This document shows positions 1 through 8,031 of a DNA stretch of 12,788 nucleotides, one piece after another (positions within the stretch are counted from its first letter, which is position 1; each line of letters starts with the position of its first letter). The translations under genes were made by a program, and so were the position numbers. A model generated the notes under the pieces. The model was not told the DNA's origin and did no database searches. It saw only the letters and a program-made list of their open reading frames with translations. The stretch lies in assembly GCA_019417125.1 (NCBI GenBank), contig DXVZ01000112.1, forward strand, positions 1 through 12,788. Direction: 5' to 3'. The DNA comes from Phascolarctobacterium sp. Its GTDB lineage: Bacteria; Bacillota; Negativicutes; Acidaminococcales; Acidaminococcaceae.

Positions 1-2695
1 GTCCCAACACTGCGCCGACGATGGCAAACGGCAGCGACGCCATAATGATAACCGGCTGGCTGAAGCTTTCAAACTGCGCCGCCAGTACCATATAAACAAC
101 AACTACCGCCAACACTATCGCCTTAACAATTTCGTTAAACGAGCGCGCCATGGTATCTGCCTCGCCAATCAGTTTGTAGTTGTAGCCCTGTTGCATATTC
201 ATGCTGGGTATCAGCTCGTTCTGTATTTTAGAAATCAGCTCGCCCGGCGAAGTGCCTACCGTATTGGCGTAAACAACAATCTGGCGCTGTTTGTCCTCAC
301 GTTCAATACGGGTCGGGCCGCTGCCCAGCGTAATATCGGCAATATCGCCCAGGCGGATAAACTGCCCGTCCCGCGACGATACGCGCAAGTTTTTAACATC
401 GTTAATATCAGTACGCTTGCTTTGAGGCAGCTGCAAAATAATATCATAGTCATTATCGCCGATAGTAAAACTGTTGTTGGTGCTTTTGCCCATAAACGCC
501 ATTTCCACAACTTCGCCGACGGAGTACGAATCAAGCCCTAACAGGCTGGCGCGCGCCTGGTCCAGCTTTATCAAAATTTCCGGCTGCTCGTCGGAATCGG
601 AAATATCCACGTCCGTCGCGCCAGGCACCTTGCGCACTAAATCAGCAAGTTCCAGCGCATATTCTTTCAGCTGCTTAATATCGCTGCCGCGCAGCCCAAC
701 CTGCACCGGACGGCTGTCGCCGCGCCCGCGCCCCTGGTTAGAAACTACGGTTACGCTTAAACCCTGCACGTTGCGCACTTCGGCACGCAAATCGTCCATT
801 ATCTGCTGCATCGTGCGGTCACGTTCATTGCTGGGCACCAGGCGGATATCAATTGAACCCTGGTTAACAGGGTTGCGCCCGTTGCCGATGTTCAGCGCCG
901 CTATTTTTACTTCCGGCATGGCAGTAATTTCCTGCTGCAAAGGCGTTGCCAGCTGCACCGTTTTTTCCATACTGGTACCAATCGGCGCTTTAAAATTAAC
1001 GGTAAACTCGCCGGAGTCATATGTCGGCTGATATTCCGTACCCACAAATGGCAGCAGCACAATGTTCAGTGCCAGCGAAACAAGCCCCGCCGCAATAACT
1101 TTTTTGGGGTTGTTCAGCGCCGCTTCCATAATACCGCTGTACAAACCACGGAAAATCTGAAAGCCGCTTTCAAATTTATCCAGCGCTTTCTGCACGTATT
1201 TGTTGCGGTGGTTTTCGCCGGTTTCTGCTTTTAACCAGTAGGCTGAAACCATCGGCGTCAGCGAGAACGCTACTAAAGTAGAAAACGCAATGGCAAAGGC
1301 TACTGTTAAACCAAATTGCTTAAAATACTGGCCGATAATTTCGCCCATGCTGCCGACCGGCACGAACACCGCCATTAACGACAGCGACGTTGCGAGTATT
1401 GCCAGGGAAATTTCCTGCGTTGCTTCTTTTGCCGCCACAAACGGCGTTTTGCCCATTTCGATATGGCGGAAAATGTTTTCGATTACTACTATCGCGTCGT
1501 CTATCAAAATGCCGACGGCAAGGCTGAGCGCCATCAGCGACATGTTGTTAAGGGTAAAATCCATCGCCTTCATCATAAAGAAGGTGGCGATAATTGACGT
1601 AGGTATGCACAAACCGCCAATAACCGTCGCGCGGAAGTTGCCCAAAAACATATAAGTAATAAACAGCGCCAACGCGCCGCCGAAGAAAATCGTGTTCCAC
1701 ACGTCGGCAATGTTTTCGCGCACGTAGGTAGATTGGTCGCGCACAATGTCAACCTTAATATCGGGCGGAATAACGCGCTGCTTTAATTCTTCCATTTTGG
1801 CGTTAACGCGGTCGGTAACGTCAACAGTATTGGTTTTACTTTGCTTGCGCACAAAGGTCATAACGCAGGGCACGCCGTTGGCACTGGCAAAAGTGTCCTC
1901 ATCTTCCCAGCCGTCTATAACGTCCGCAACATCGCCGATGTATACGGCTTTACCGTCATGGTTGGCAATTACAACTTTTTTAATATCGTCGATGTTGTTG
2001 TATTTGCCAATAGTGCGCACAGTAATTTCCATGTCGTGGTTGCGTGCTTTGCCGCCCGGAGTATTGTAGTTTTCATCATCTACTTTCTCCAAAAGGTCCT
2101 GAAAGGAAATGCCGTATTCCATTAGTTTGTCCGGCTTCGCCACAAGGCGGATAACACGCTGGCTGGCGCCTACCGCCGTTACTTCGGCAACACCTTCAAC
2201 CATTTGCATCTCGTCAAGAATGTTATCTTCAATCAAACGGCGTATTTCGCCGCGGCTGCGCGATTCTGACGAAAAGGTGTAAGCAACGATGGACTGCGAA
2301 GTTAAATCTACCGTTTGTACAACCGGCTCGTCGATATCATCCGGCAGGCGGTTGCGCACACTTGCAACTTTTTCGCGCACTTCGCTCGCCATATCCTGCG
2401 GGTCTACGCCCATATTAAACTCTAAAACCGTTTCGCTGTAACCTTCCAGCACAGTACTGGAAATTGTTTTGTACCCGGCCACCTGGCTGACGCGGTTTTC
2501 TATCGGTTTGGTTATCAGCGTTTCCATTTCCTCCGGCGACGCGCCGTCGTAGGTAACGCGCACGCTGACGATAGGCATATCAACGTCAGGGTTAAGGTCA
2601 ACGCCGATTTCCGGATAGCAGCGGATGCCGAATACCACCAGCAGCAAAACAAACATAGTGGTAAAAACCGGCCGGCGGATAAATGTTTCTATCAT
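1..2695 (-). CDS. RND family efflux transporter, inner-membrane subunit (AcrB/MexB-like), C-terminus cut by window edge
   Basis: This is the proton-driven pump of a tripartite RND exporter, embedded in the inner membrane and working with the membrane fusion protein encoded just upstream. I read 898 codons without a stop; AcrB-type pumps have about 1,030-1,050 residues, so roughly the last 130-150 (final membrane helices) lie outside. The N-terminus has the typical short basic cytoplasmic segment (MIETFIRRPVFTTMF) followed by a first membrane helix. The helix-4 proton-relay pair is present as GILIDDAIVVIEN, with the two aspartates at residues 399-400. A later LAAQFESFSQP stretch matches the conserved second-half segment LAALYESWSIP of AcrB. 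These features indicate the HAE-1 (hydrophobe/amphiphile) branch rather than a heavy-metal pump. The ATG shares one base with the stop of the upstream gene (TAATG), implying translational coupling. Substrates cannot be told from sequence. Confidence 0.95.
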   Translation of the reverse strand, partial: MIETFIRRPVFTTMFVLLLVVFGIRCYPEIGVDLNPDVDMPIVSVRVTYDGASPEEMETLITKPIENRVSQVAGYKTISSTVLEGYSETVLEFNMGVDPQDMASEVREKVASVRNRLPDDIDEPVVQTVDLTSQSIVAYTFSSESRSRGEIRRLIEDNILDEMQMVEGVAEVTAVGASQRVIRLVAKPDKLMEYGISFQDLLEKVDDENYNTPGGKARNHDMEITVRTIGKYNNIDDIKKVVIANHDGKAVYIGDVADVIDGWEDEDTFASANGVPCVMTFVRKQSKTNTVDVTDRVNAKMEELKQRVIPPDIKVDIVRDQSTYVRENIADVWNTIFFGGALALFITYMFLGNFRATVIGGLCIPTSIIATFFMMKAMDFTLNNMSLMALSLAVGILIDDAIVVIENIFRHIEMGKTPFVAAKEATQEISLAILATSLSLMAVFVPVGSMGEIIGQYFKQFGLTVAFAIAFSTLVAFSLTPMVSAYWLKAETGENHRNKYVQKALDKFESGFQIFRGLYSGIMEAALNNPKKVIAAGLVSLALNIVLLPFVGTEYQPTYDSGEFTVNFKAPIGTSMEKTVQLATPLQQEITAMPEVKIAALNIGNGRNPVNQGSIDIRLVPSNERDRTMQQIMDDLRAEVRNVQGLSVTVVSNQGRGRGDSRPVQVGLRGSDIKQLKEYALELADLVRKVPGATDVDISDSDEQPEILIKLDQARASLLGLDSYSVGEVVEMAFMGKSTNNSFTIGDNDYDIILQLPQSKRTDINDVKNLRVSSRDGQFIRLGDIADITLGSGPTRIEREDKQRQIVVYANTVGTSPGELISKIQNELIPSMNMQQGYNYKLIGEADTMARSFNEIVKAIVLAVVVVYMVLAAQFESFSQPVIIMASLPFAIVGAVLG

Positions 2696-3828
2696 TACTC
2701 ATTACCTGCCTTGTCCATTACTACCTGGCTGCCCTCACGCAGCTTGTTGTGGCCTTCGGTAACGATGGTTTCATCGCCTTTCAGCCCGCTTAAAACTTCG
2801 GCAACCTTATCGTCCGTATAACCGATATCCAGCACCTGGCGGCGCACAGTGTTATCATCTTCAACCACAAATACAGTTTTCTGGTCATCGCGCATAACAA
2901 TAGCGTAAACCGGTATCGTCAGCACGTTCTCGCGCGGCTGCGCTGTAAGCTGTACAGTGGCAAAAACGCCTGCCAGCAGCCCTTCGGTGTTATCCACGCT
3001 TACTTCCGCCGCAAAGGTGTGAGCCGGCAAATCCGCCACAGGGGCAATGCGCGTAATTTTACCGATAATTTTATGCCCAGCAAAAGCAGGTAAAATAATT
3101 TCCGCTTCATTGCCGACAGCGACGCCGCTGATGTTGCCTTCCGGTATATTAATAACAGTTTTTAAAACGCTGATATCCGCAACGGCAAACAGCGGCGTAC
3201 CGGCAGTGGCGTAATAACCTTCCTGATGGTAACGTTTGGACACAATGCCGTCCGCCGGGGCAATTACAACCGTACCTGCCGACTGCGACTCCATCGCCTG
3301 CAAAGTACCGCGTGCTGCATCCAGCCTTGCGGCTGCGTTATCGCGCGCAAAAGCGTAATCATCTGCAACCTGTTCGGAAACAGCTCCCTGCTTGTACAAA
3401 GCGCTGTAACGTTCAAGGTCACGTTCCGCCTTGCGCAGATTGGTCTGCGCGTCCATGTAATTACCGCGTGCCTCCTGCAAAGCAGCATCAGTGTCGCGCT
3501 GTTCTAGTTCTGCCAGCACCTGACCTTTGGTTACACGGTCGCCTTCGTTAACGTAAACGCGCTCTACGCGCCCGTCAACCTTGGCGGCAACGTCCGCCTG
3601 CCATTCCGGGTCAAGGCTGCCGCTGAACTCCAGCACCGGCGTAATTGTACGCCGTTCAGGCTTCGCCGTAACAACAGCCACCGCCTGTACGCGCGACATA
3701 CGTTCCGCGCGCGCTCTCTCCGTTTGGATATTGTCAAAAATACGGTAACAAACTACTAAAACAACGGCAATACAAATGCCAAGTAAAATTTTCATATTGC
3801 GGCTATGCCAGTCCACGTCATACACCAA
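2695..3828 (-). CDS. RND efflux periplasmic adaptor (membrane fusion protein, AcrA/HlyD-like)
   Basis: This is the periplasmic adaptor that links an inner-membrane RND pump to an outer-membrane channel. Numbering from the upstream TTG, residues 13-30 form one hydrophobic helix, an N-terminal anchor or uncleaved signal. Residues about 78-108 are the first half of the lipoyl-like barrel (AKVDGRVERVYVNEGDRVTKG). Residues about 110-184 are rich in charged and Ala/Leu heptads and fit the alpha-helical hairpin. The second lipoyl half starts near 188 (IAPADGIVSKR), followed by the beta-barrel and membrane-proximal domains. The Cys at residue 27 follows Leu-Val-Val, so it is not a good lipobox. The start is uncertain: TTG at 3828 or GTG at 3825 has a GAAGG very close by, while ATG at 3795 directly precedes the hydrophobic helix but has no clear ribosome site. 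It is coupled to the transporter downstream. No outer-membrane factor gene is visible in the window. Confidence 0.9.
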   Translation of the reverse strand: MVYDVDWHSRNMKILLGICIAVVLVVCYRIFDNIQTERARAERMSRVQAVAVVTAKPERRTITPVLEFSGSLDPEWQADVAAKVDGRVERVYVNEGDRVTKGQVLAELEQRDTDAALQEARGNYMDAQTNLRKAERDLERYSALYKQGAVSEQVADDYAFARDNAAARLDAARGTLQAMESQSAGTVVIAPADGIVSKRYHQEGYYATAGTPLFAVADISVLKTVINIPEGNISGVAVGNEAEIILPAFAGHKIIGKITRIAPVADLPAHTFAAEVSVDNTEGLLAGVFATVQLTAQPRENVLTIPVYAIVMRDDQKTVFVVEDDNTVRRQVLDIGYTDDKVAEVLSGLKGDETIVTEGHNKLREGSQVVMDKAGNE

Positions 3829-3853
3829 CCTTCGATAAGTATAAGTTATTTTA

Positions 3854-3883
3854 ATTATATAACCAAATATACTAATTTAGCAA
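3854..3883 (-). promoter_or_regulatory. Candidate sigma-70-type promoter of the RND efflux operon
   Basis: On the minus strand TTGCTA (3883-3878) is followed after 18 bp by a perfect TATAAT (3859-3854). Transcription would begin near 3847, about 20 bases before the TTG start and about 50 before the alternative ATG. It lies in the divergent gap in front of the efflux genes, where a promoter is required. The region is AT-rich, so a chance match is possible. Confidence 0.45.
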
Positions 3884-3891
3884 ACAATTAG
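3872..3891. promoter_or_regulatory. Candidate operator dyad over the efflux promoter -35 region
   Basis: A perfect inverted repeat with 6-bp arms, CTAATT (3872-3877) and AATTAG (3886-3891), is separated by 8 bp and surrounds the proposed -35 box of the efflux operon. RND operons are often repressed by a dimeric regulator such as a TetR or MarR family protein binding at such a place. No regulator gene is in the window. Because the DNA is AT-rich, a dyad of this size could arise by chance. Confidence 0.3.
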
Positions 3892-3938
3892 CCGCTCAGA
3901 ATGCAACAAATATGTAAAATTCACTTAACAAATTCTGC

Positions 3939-3967
3939 TTGCGCTTAAACCCGCGGCGAATTATAAT
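3939..3967 (+). promoter_or_regulatory. Candidate rarA promoter
   Basis: A perfect TATAAT (3962-3967) lies 17 bp after TTGCGC (3939-3944), which matches the -35 consensus only in its TTG. The predicted start near 3974 falls at the first base of the rarA ribosome-binding site (GGGAGG, 3974-3979), leaving a leader of only about 13 bases. That is unusually short, so the true promoter could be further upstream. Confidence 0.35.
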
Positions 3968-3986
3968 TGCTTTGGGAGGCGAAATT

Positions 3987-5312
3987 ATGGAAACAACGTC
4001 ACTTTTTGAAAACAATTTATCCCAACCGCTGGCAGCACGCCTGCGCCCGCAAACCCTTGATGAATACGTAGGGCAAACACATATTTTAGGTAAAGGCAAA
4101 GTGCTGCGCCGCTTAATTGAAAGCGACCAGATTTCTTCCATGATTTTCTGGGGCCCTCCCGGCGTTGGCAAAACAACGCTGGCACGCATTATCGCTAACA
4201 CCACCAAAGCTGCTTTTATAGATTTTTCTGCCGTTACCAGCGGCATTAAAGAAATTCGCGGCGTTATGCAAAAGGCTGAAGACAACCGCCGTTATGGCGA
4301 GAAAACCATTGTTTTCGTAGATGAAATCCACCGTTTTAACAAAGCCCAACAGGACGCTTTTTTGCCTTTTGTAGAAAAAGGCAGCATTATTTTAATCGGC
4401 GCAACTACAGAAAACCCTTCGTTTGAAGTCAACAGTGCGCTGCTTTCCCGCTGCAAAGTTTTTGTATTGCAAGAACTAAAAACTAAAGAACTGGTGCAGC
4501 TTTTAAAACGCGCCTTGACTGATGAAAAAGGCTTTGGCGCACAGCAGATAAACATTGATGATGAACTTTTGGAAATGATTGCCGTTTTTGCCAACGGCGA
4601 TGCGCGCACAGCGCTATCTACTTTAGAAATGGCTGTATTAAACGGCGACGTGGACGCAAACGGCGCAACTACGGTAACGCGCGAAACGCTGGAGCAATGC
4701 ACGTCCAAAAAATCGCTGCTGTATGACAAAACCGGCGAAGAACATTACAATTTAATTTCCGCCCTGCATAAATCCATGCGCAACAGCGACCCAGACGCCG
4801 CCGTATACTGGCTGGCGCGTATGCTGGAAGCAGGCGAAGACCCGCTGTACATAGCACGGCGCGTAACGCGCTTTGCCAGTGAAGACATCGGCCTTGCCGA
4901 CCCCAAAGCGCTGGAAATTGCCGTTGCCGCCTACCAGGCATGCCACTTTATAGGTATGCCGGAATGCAGCGTTCATTTAACGCAGGCAGTAGTGTATATG
5001 TCCGTCGCGCCAAAATCCAACGCGCTGTATATGGCGTACGAGCACGCTAAACGAGACGCCGCCAAAATGCTTGCCGAACCTGTGCCGCTCGTTATCCGCA
5101 ACGCACCGACGCGCTTAATGCAGGAACTAAACTACGGCAAAGGTTATCAATACGCACATAATACCGCCGAAAAACTGACCAATATGCAGTGCCTGCCTGA
5201 TTTGCTTGTAGGCACGGAATACTACAAACCAACTACCCAAGGGCTGGAAGCGCGCGTAAAAGCACGCCTTGATGAAATAAAACGCTGGAAGCGTGAACAC
5301 GGAGGAAAATAA
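3987..5312 (+). CDS. rarA: Replication-associated recombination protein A (RarA/MgsA), AAA+ ATPase
   Basis: RarA (MgsA, related to eukaryotic WRNIP1) is a cytosolic AAA+ ATPase acting on stalled or damaged replication forks, related in architecture to the clamp-loader ATPases. The 441-residue product has the family's N-terminal signature (PLAARLRPQTLDEYVGQ, residues 14-30), Walker A GPPGVGKT (56-63), Walker B IVFVDEIHR (108-116), sensor-1 GATTENPSF (138-146) and the SR of the arginine finger (154-155). The C-terminal half fits the MgsA tetramerisation region. Length is normal. ATG 3987 was chosen because GGGAGG sits seven bases before it and the family begins here; an in-frame TTG at 3939 lacks such a site. 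The gene stands alone between divergent efflux genes and convergent codBA, and ends at a strong terminator. Confidence 0.96.
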   Translation: METTSLFENNLSQPLAARLRPQTLDEYVGQTHILGKGKVLRRLIESDQISSMIFWGPPGVGKTTLARIIANTTKAAFIDFSAVTSGIKEIRGVMQKAEDNRRYGEKTIVFVDEIHRFNKAQQDAFLPFVEKGSIILIGATTENPSFEVNSALLSRCKVFVLQELKTKELVQLLKRALTDEKGFGAQQINIDDELLEMIAVFANGDARTALSTLEMAVLNGDVDANGATTVTRETLEQCTSKKSLLYDKTGEEHYNLISALHKSMRNSDPDAAVYWLARMLEAGEDPLYIARRVTRFASEDIGLADPKALEIAVAAYQACHFIGMPECSVHLTQAVVYMSVAPKSNALYMAYEHAKRDAAKMLAEPVPLVIRNAPTRLMQELNYGKGYQYAHNTAEKLTNMQCLPDLLVGTEYYKPTTQGLEARVKARLDEIKRWKREHGGK

Positions 5313-5330
5313 TACGCATATAATACACAA

Positions 5331-5368
5331 AAAGCCAAGGCACTACAATTACGCAGTGCCTTGGCTTT
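5331..5368. terminator. Bidirectional intrinsic terminator between rarA and codA
   Basis: A perfect 14-bp inverted repeat (arms 5331-5344 and 5355-5368) encloses a 10-base loop. On the plus strand it is followed by a T-rich tail (TTTAGTTTTAT). On the minus strand the stem runs into TTTTTGTG. It begins 18 bases after the rarA stop and about 80 bases beyond the codA stop, so it can end transcription from both converging units. Confidence 0.92.
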
Positions 5369-5448
5369 AGTTTTATGCATATTTACTTATCAATTTATTT
5401 AACGCCAAAGGTTATGCTGTTCAGCTTTGCAAAAATGCTGCACCGCGC

Positions 5449-6687
5449 TTAAAAATAAACCTGCGTGTTAACCGGCGCGGTTGAAGCAATAAGCTTGCCT
5501 TTGCGGTAGTTGCGCAGTACCACAGCGTCGCTGTTTAAAGCATCGTACCAGTTTTTAGCGTCCATAATAATGAAGTTGGCTTCCTTGCCCTCGGCAATGC
5601 CGTAAGCGTCACCCAAATGCAGGGTACGTGCGGCATTTTCCGTAACAAATTTATATGAAGCGCAGATTTCCGGATAGCCCAGCATGTGCCCAGCGTACAG
5701 CCCCATAAATACCTGGTCGCGCATTTTGGCGTTGCCCAGCGGGTTCCACGGGTCAAAAATATCGTCAGAACCAAAGGAAACATTCAGCCCTTCGGCAGTA
5801 AGCTCTTTTACGCGCGTCATGCTGCGGCGTTTGGGGTAAGTATCTACGCGCCCGCCCAAATGCACGTTAACGCACGGGTTAGCAACAAAGTTGATGCCGG
5901 AAAGCTTCAGCAAGCGCATTAAGCGAATCATATAAGCGTTGTTATAGCTGTGCATGGCAGTGGTATGCGACGCCGTTACCATATCACCCATGCCGGTTTC
6001 GTAAGCGCGTGCGGCAACCGTTTCCAGCCCGCGCGAAGCCTCATCGTCAATCTCGTCGCAGTGTACGTCAATCAGCTTGCCGTATTTCTGCGCCAGTTCA
6101 AAGCAAATGTTCAGCGATTCTACCGAATATTCACGCGTAAATTCAAAATGCGGAATAGCGCCGGCAGCGTCAGCTCCCATTTTTAAAGCTTCTTCCAGCA
6201 GCCCCTTTCCGTTGGGGTAGCTTAAAATGCCGTACTGAGGAAAGGCTACAATCTGAATATCAATATAATCCTTCACTTCCTCGCGCAGCTCCAAAATCGC
6301 CTGCAAGGCAGTAAGTTTAGGGTCGTTAATATCCACATGGGTGCGCACGTACTGAATACCGTTGCCCGCCTGCAACCGCAGCGCCTTGTTGACGCGCTCT
6401 TTAACATCGTCTTTAGTAAGGAAAGGTTTGTATTCTTCCCAGCGCTGAATACCCTCAAACAACGTGCCGGAAATATTCCAGTGCGGTTTGCCAGCGGTAA
6501 GGCAGGTATCCAAATGCACGTGTGATTCTACAAACGGCGGCAGCACCATTTTACCGGCGCAGTCCGCGATTACTTCTTCGCCGGGCAGCGGCTCCAGCTT
6601 GGGTGCAATAGCGGCGAATTTACCGTCTTTCACACGGATATCCACCGTGTCCGTGGCGTTAGCCAAATATAATTTTTGCAGCAGCAT
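5449..6687 (-). CDS. codA: Cytosine deaminase
   Basis: This enzyme converts cytosine to uracil and ammonia in the cytosol, feeding pyrimidine salvage and supplying nitrogen. The 412 residues align collinearly with E. coli CodA, as recalled, from PPFVESHVHLD to the C-terminus. Equivalents of all listed active-site residues are present with a constant offset of five: His56 and His58 (HVH), Gln151 (AFPQYG), His209 and Glu212 (DVHCDE), His241 (SHTTAMHS) and metal-binding Asp308. The longest shared blocks are GILSYPNG, IPHFEFTREY and SGINFVANP. One difference beside the metal ligand is FGSDD where E. coli has FGHDD, so Ser307 replaces a histidine. The start ATG has GAAAGGA about ten bases upstream. 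It lies 32 bp after codB with no terminator between, so the two are probably co-transcribed. Substrate assignment is supported by the codB neighbour. Confidence 0.95.
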   Translation of the reverse strand: MLLQKLYLANATDTVDIRVKDGKFAAIAPKLEPLPGEEVIADCAGKMVLPPFVESHVHLDTCLTAGKPHWNISGTLFEGIQRWEEYKPFLTKDDVKERVNKALRLQAGNGIQYVRTHVDINDPKLTALQAILELREEVKDYIDIQIVAFPQYGILSYPNGKGLLEEALKMGADAAGAIPHFEFTREYSVESLNICFELAQKYGKLIDVHCDEIDDEASRGLETVAARAYETGMGDMVTASHTTAMHSYNNAYMIRLMRLLKLSGINFVANPCVNVHLGGRVDTYPKRRSMTRVKELTAEGLNVSFGSDDIFDPWNPLGNAKMRDQVFMGLYAGHMLGYPEICASYKFVTENAARTLHLGDAYGIAEGKEANFIIMDAKNWYDALNSDAVVLRNYRKGKLIASTAPVNTQVYF

Positions 6688-6719
6688 AACGTTTCCGTCC
6701 TTTCTTTTACCATAAATTC

Positions 6720-7958
6720 TTATTGTTTTTTGCCAAGCATTTCGCCGATAAAGAAAAATACAGCAGCAACCACCATCGCGTTAATGGCGGCAATGCCCCA
6801 TTGCAGCAGGTTTGCTGCAACCGCGCCGACTACGATACCGGCAATATTAAACCAGTTGATAGTGTATTCTGTAAAACCATCGCGGAATTTGCTGCAATTG
6901 AAAAAATAATCTAAAATAACGATAATGCCGATAGGCGGCAGCGCGCAGTTAAGAATGCTGAGCCAGCTTACAAAATTGTAATACAGCCAAATTGCCAGCG
7001 CCGTACCAATAATGCCAGAAATCCAGGTCGTCCATTTCATGCGTACTTTAGAGATATTGGAAATTGCCAAACCGCCGGTGTACAGCGCGTTGTTGTTAGT
7101 CGTCCAAATGTTGGCGCCAAGCACGATTAACGCCGGTATTGCTAGCCCCTGCGCAATCATAACGTAAAAAATATCGTCCTTGCCGGTAAACGCGCCGCCA
7201 ACCGCGCCAAAGCAGAACATCAGCGTATTGCCCAGGAAAAAGGCGATAACGGTAGTCCACACGGCAATGCTGCTGTTTTTAGCAAAACGGATAAAGTTAG
7301 GCGTTGCCGTACCGCCGGAGATAAACGAACCGATAACGTAGCCGATGCCGGTAAACAACGTAATCTGCCCGGCAGACTGTGCAAAAATGTAAGCCAGACC
7401 GCTTTCTGCCGTGGCAAGGGCAATAGAATAAGCGCCTAAAATAACGATTAGCGGCACGGAAATATAGCTGACAATTTCCAGCGCTTTCATGCCGGTAGCC
7501 GCGGTAGCCGTCATTAAAAGACCAGCAATAATCGTCAGCGCCCACTCGTTCATGCCCACAAGCTCCGCCGCCGGGATAGAAAACATCGCCACACCTACGC
7601 CGAACCAGCCAATCTGCGTAAAGCCCAAAATTACCGAAGAAAGATATGAGCCCTTACTGCCAAAAGTACGGCGGCAGAGCAAATCCATGTTAAGTCCCGT
7701 TTTAGAGCCAATAAACGCCAGCACGCCGCAGTAAGCAGAAAGAATGACGCCGCCAATCAGGCACGCCCACGCAAAGCCAGAAAGGTCAAGCCCGTTGCCA
7801 AGTTTAGCACCAACGCTCATGCTGGCAGAGAAAAACGTAAAGCCCAGCATAACGAAGAACATTTGCCAAAAGCCCTTACGTGCGGAATCCGGCACCGCCT
7901 CCAGCGAATAATCCGCGTCTACCGGTGCAGATGCGTTTTGTTTTGCAGTTTCGTCCAT
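6720..7958 (-). CDS. codB: Cytosine permease (NCS1 family)
   Basis: This is an inner-membrane importer for cytosine, a member of the nucleobase-cation-symport-1 family with the LeuT-type fold and about 12 membrane helices. The 412-residue product tracks E. coli CodB along its length. Conserved stretches include SARKGFW (25-31), GFTFFSASM (39-47), QIGWFGVGVAMF (115-126), GSFISGGT (210-217) and NIWTTNNNALY (283-293). I chose ATG 7958, with AGGAG ten bases upstream. An in-frame ATG at 7976 overlaps that ribosome site and would add six unlikely residues (MRSGKI). It is the first gene of a two-gene operon whose second gene encodes the deaminase that consumes the imported base. Substrate specificity for cytosine is inferred from this pairing and from similarity. 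Confidence 0.95.
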   Translation of the reverse strand: MDETAKQNASAPVDADYSLEAVPDSARKGFWQMFFVMLGFTFFSASMSVGAKLGNGLDLSGFAWACLIGGVILSAYCGVLAFIGSKTGLNMDLLCRRTFGSKGSYLSSVILGFTQIGWFGVGVAMFSIPAAELVGMNEWALTIIAGLLMTATAATGMKALEIVSYISVPLIVILGAYSIALATAESGLAYIFAQSAGQITLFTGIGYVIGSFISGGTATPNFIRFAKNSSIAVWTTVIAFFLGNTLMFCFGAVGGAFTGKDDIFYVMIAQGLAIPALIVLGANIWTTNNNALYTGGLAISNISKVRMKWTTWISGIIGTALAIWLYYNFVSWLSILNCALPPIGIIVILDYFFNCSKFRDGFTEYTINWFNIAGIVVGAVAANLLQWGIAAINAMVVAAVFFFIGEMLGKKQ

Positions 7959-7989
7959 TATTTTACCACTCCTCATAAAATAACATCAC

Positions 7990-8031
7990 GGCGCAAAGCA
8001 GGCAGATGCGTTAAATTTATCCTGCCTTGCC
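7990..8031 (-). promoter_or_regulatory. Long hairpin in the codBA leader RNA
   Basis: In the transcript, GGCAAGGCAGG (8031-8021) pairs with CCTGCTTTGCGCC (8002-7990). Nine consecutive pairs include one G-U pair, followed by a two-base bulge and two more G-C pairs. The loop is 18 bases and AT-rich. It lies between the predicted transcription start (about 8046) and the codB ribosome-binding site, and no T-run follows, so it is not a terminator. It may be a regulatory or mRNA-stabilising element. It does not fit a riboswitch class that I recognise. Confidence 0.45.

Noticed and set aside
191..1655. Open frames on the plus strand inside the RND transporter gene
   Set aside because: They are antisense to a continuous, clearly recognisable transporter reading frame, resemble no known protein and have no ribosome site that stands out.
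3746..3750. Lipobox cysteine in the membrane fusion protein (Cys27)
   Set aside because: The residues before the cysteine are Leu-Val-Val; a lipobox needs Gly, Ala or Ser just before Cys, so a plain membrane anchor is more likely.
3939..3986. N-terminal extension of RarA from TTG 3939
   Set aside because: The extension would read across the -10 box and the strong ribosome site, and RarA proteins start close to the ATG at 3987.
7959..7985. Seven-codon upstream frame (MLFYEEW) just before codB
   Set aside because: It has no ribosome-binding site and its length is expected by chance; it overlaps the codB ribosome site, so I see no basis for a leader peptide.
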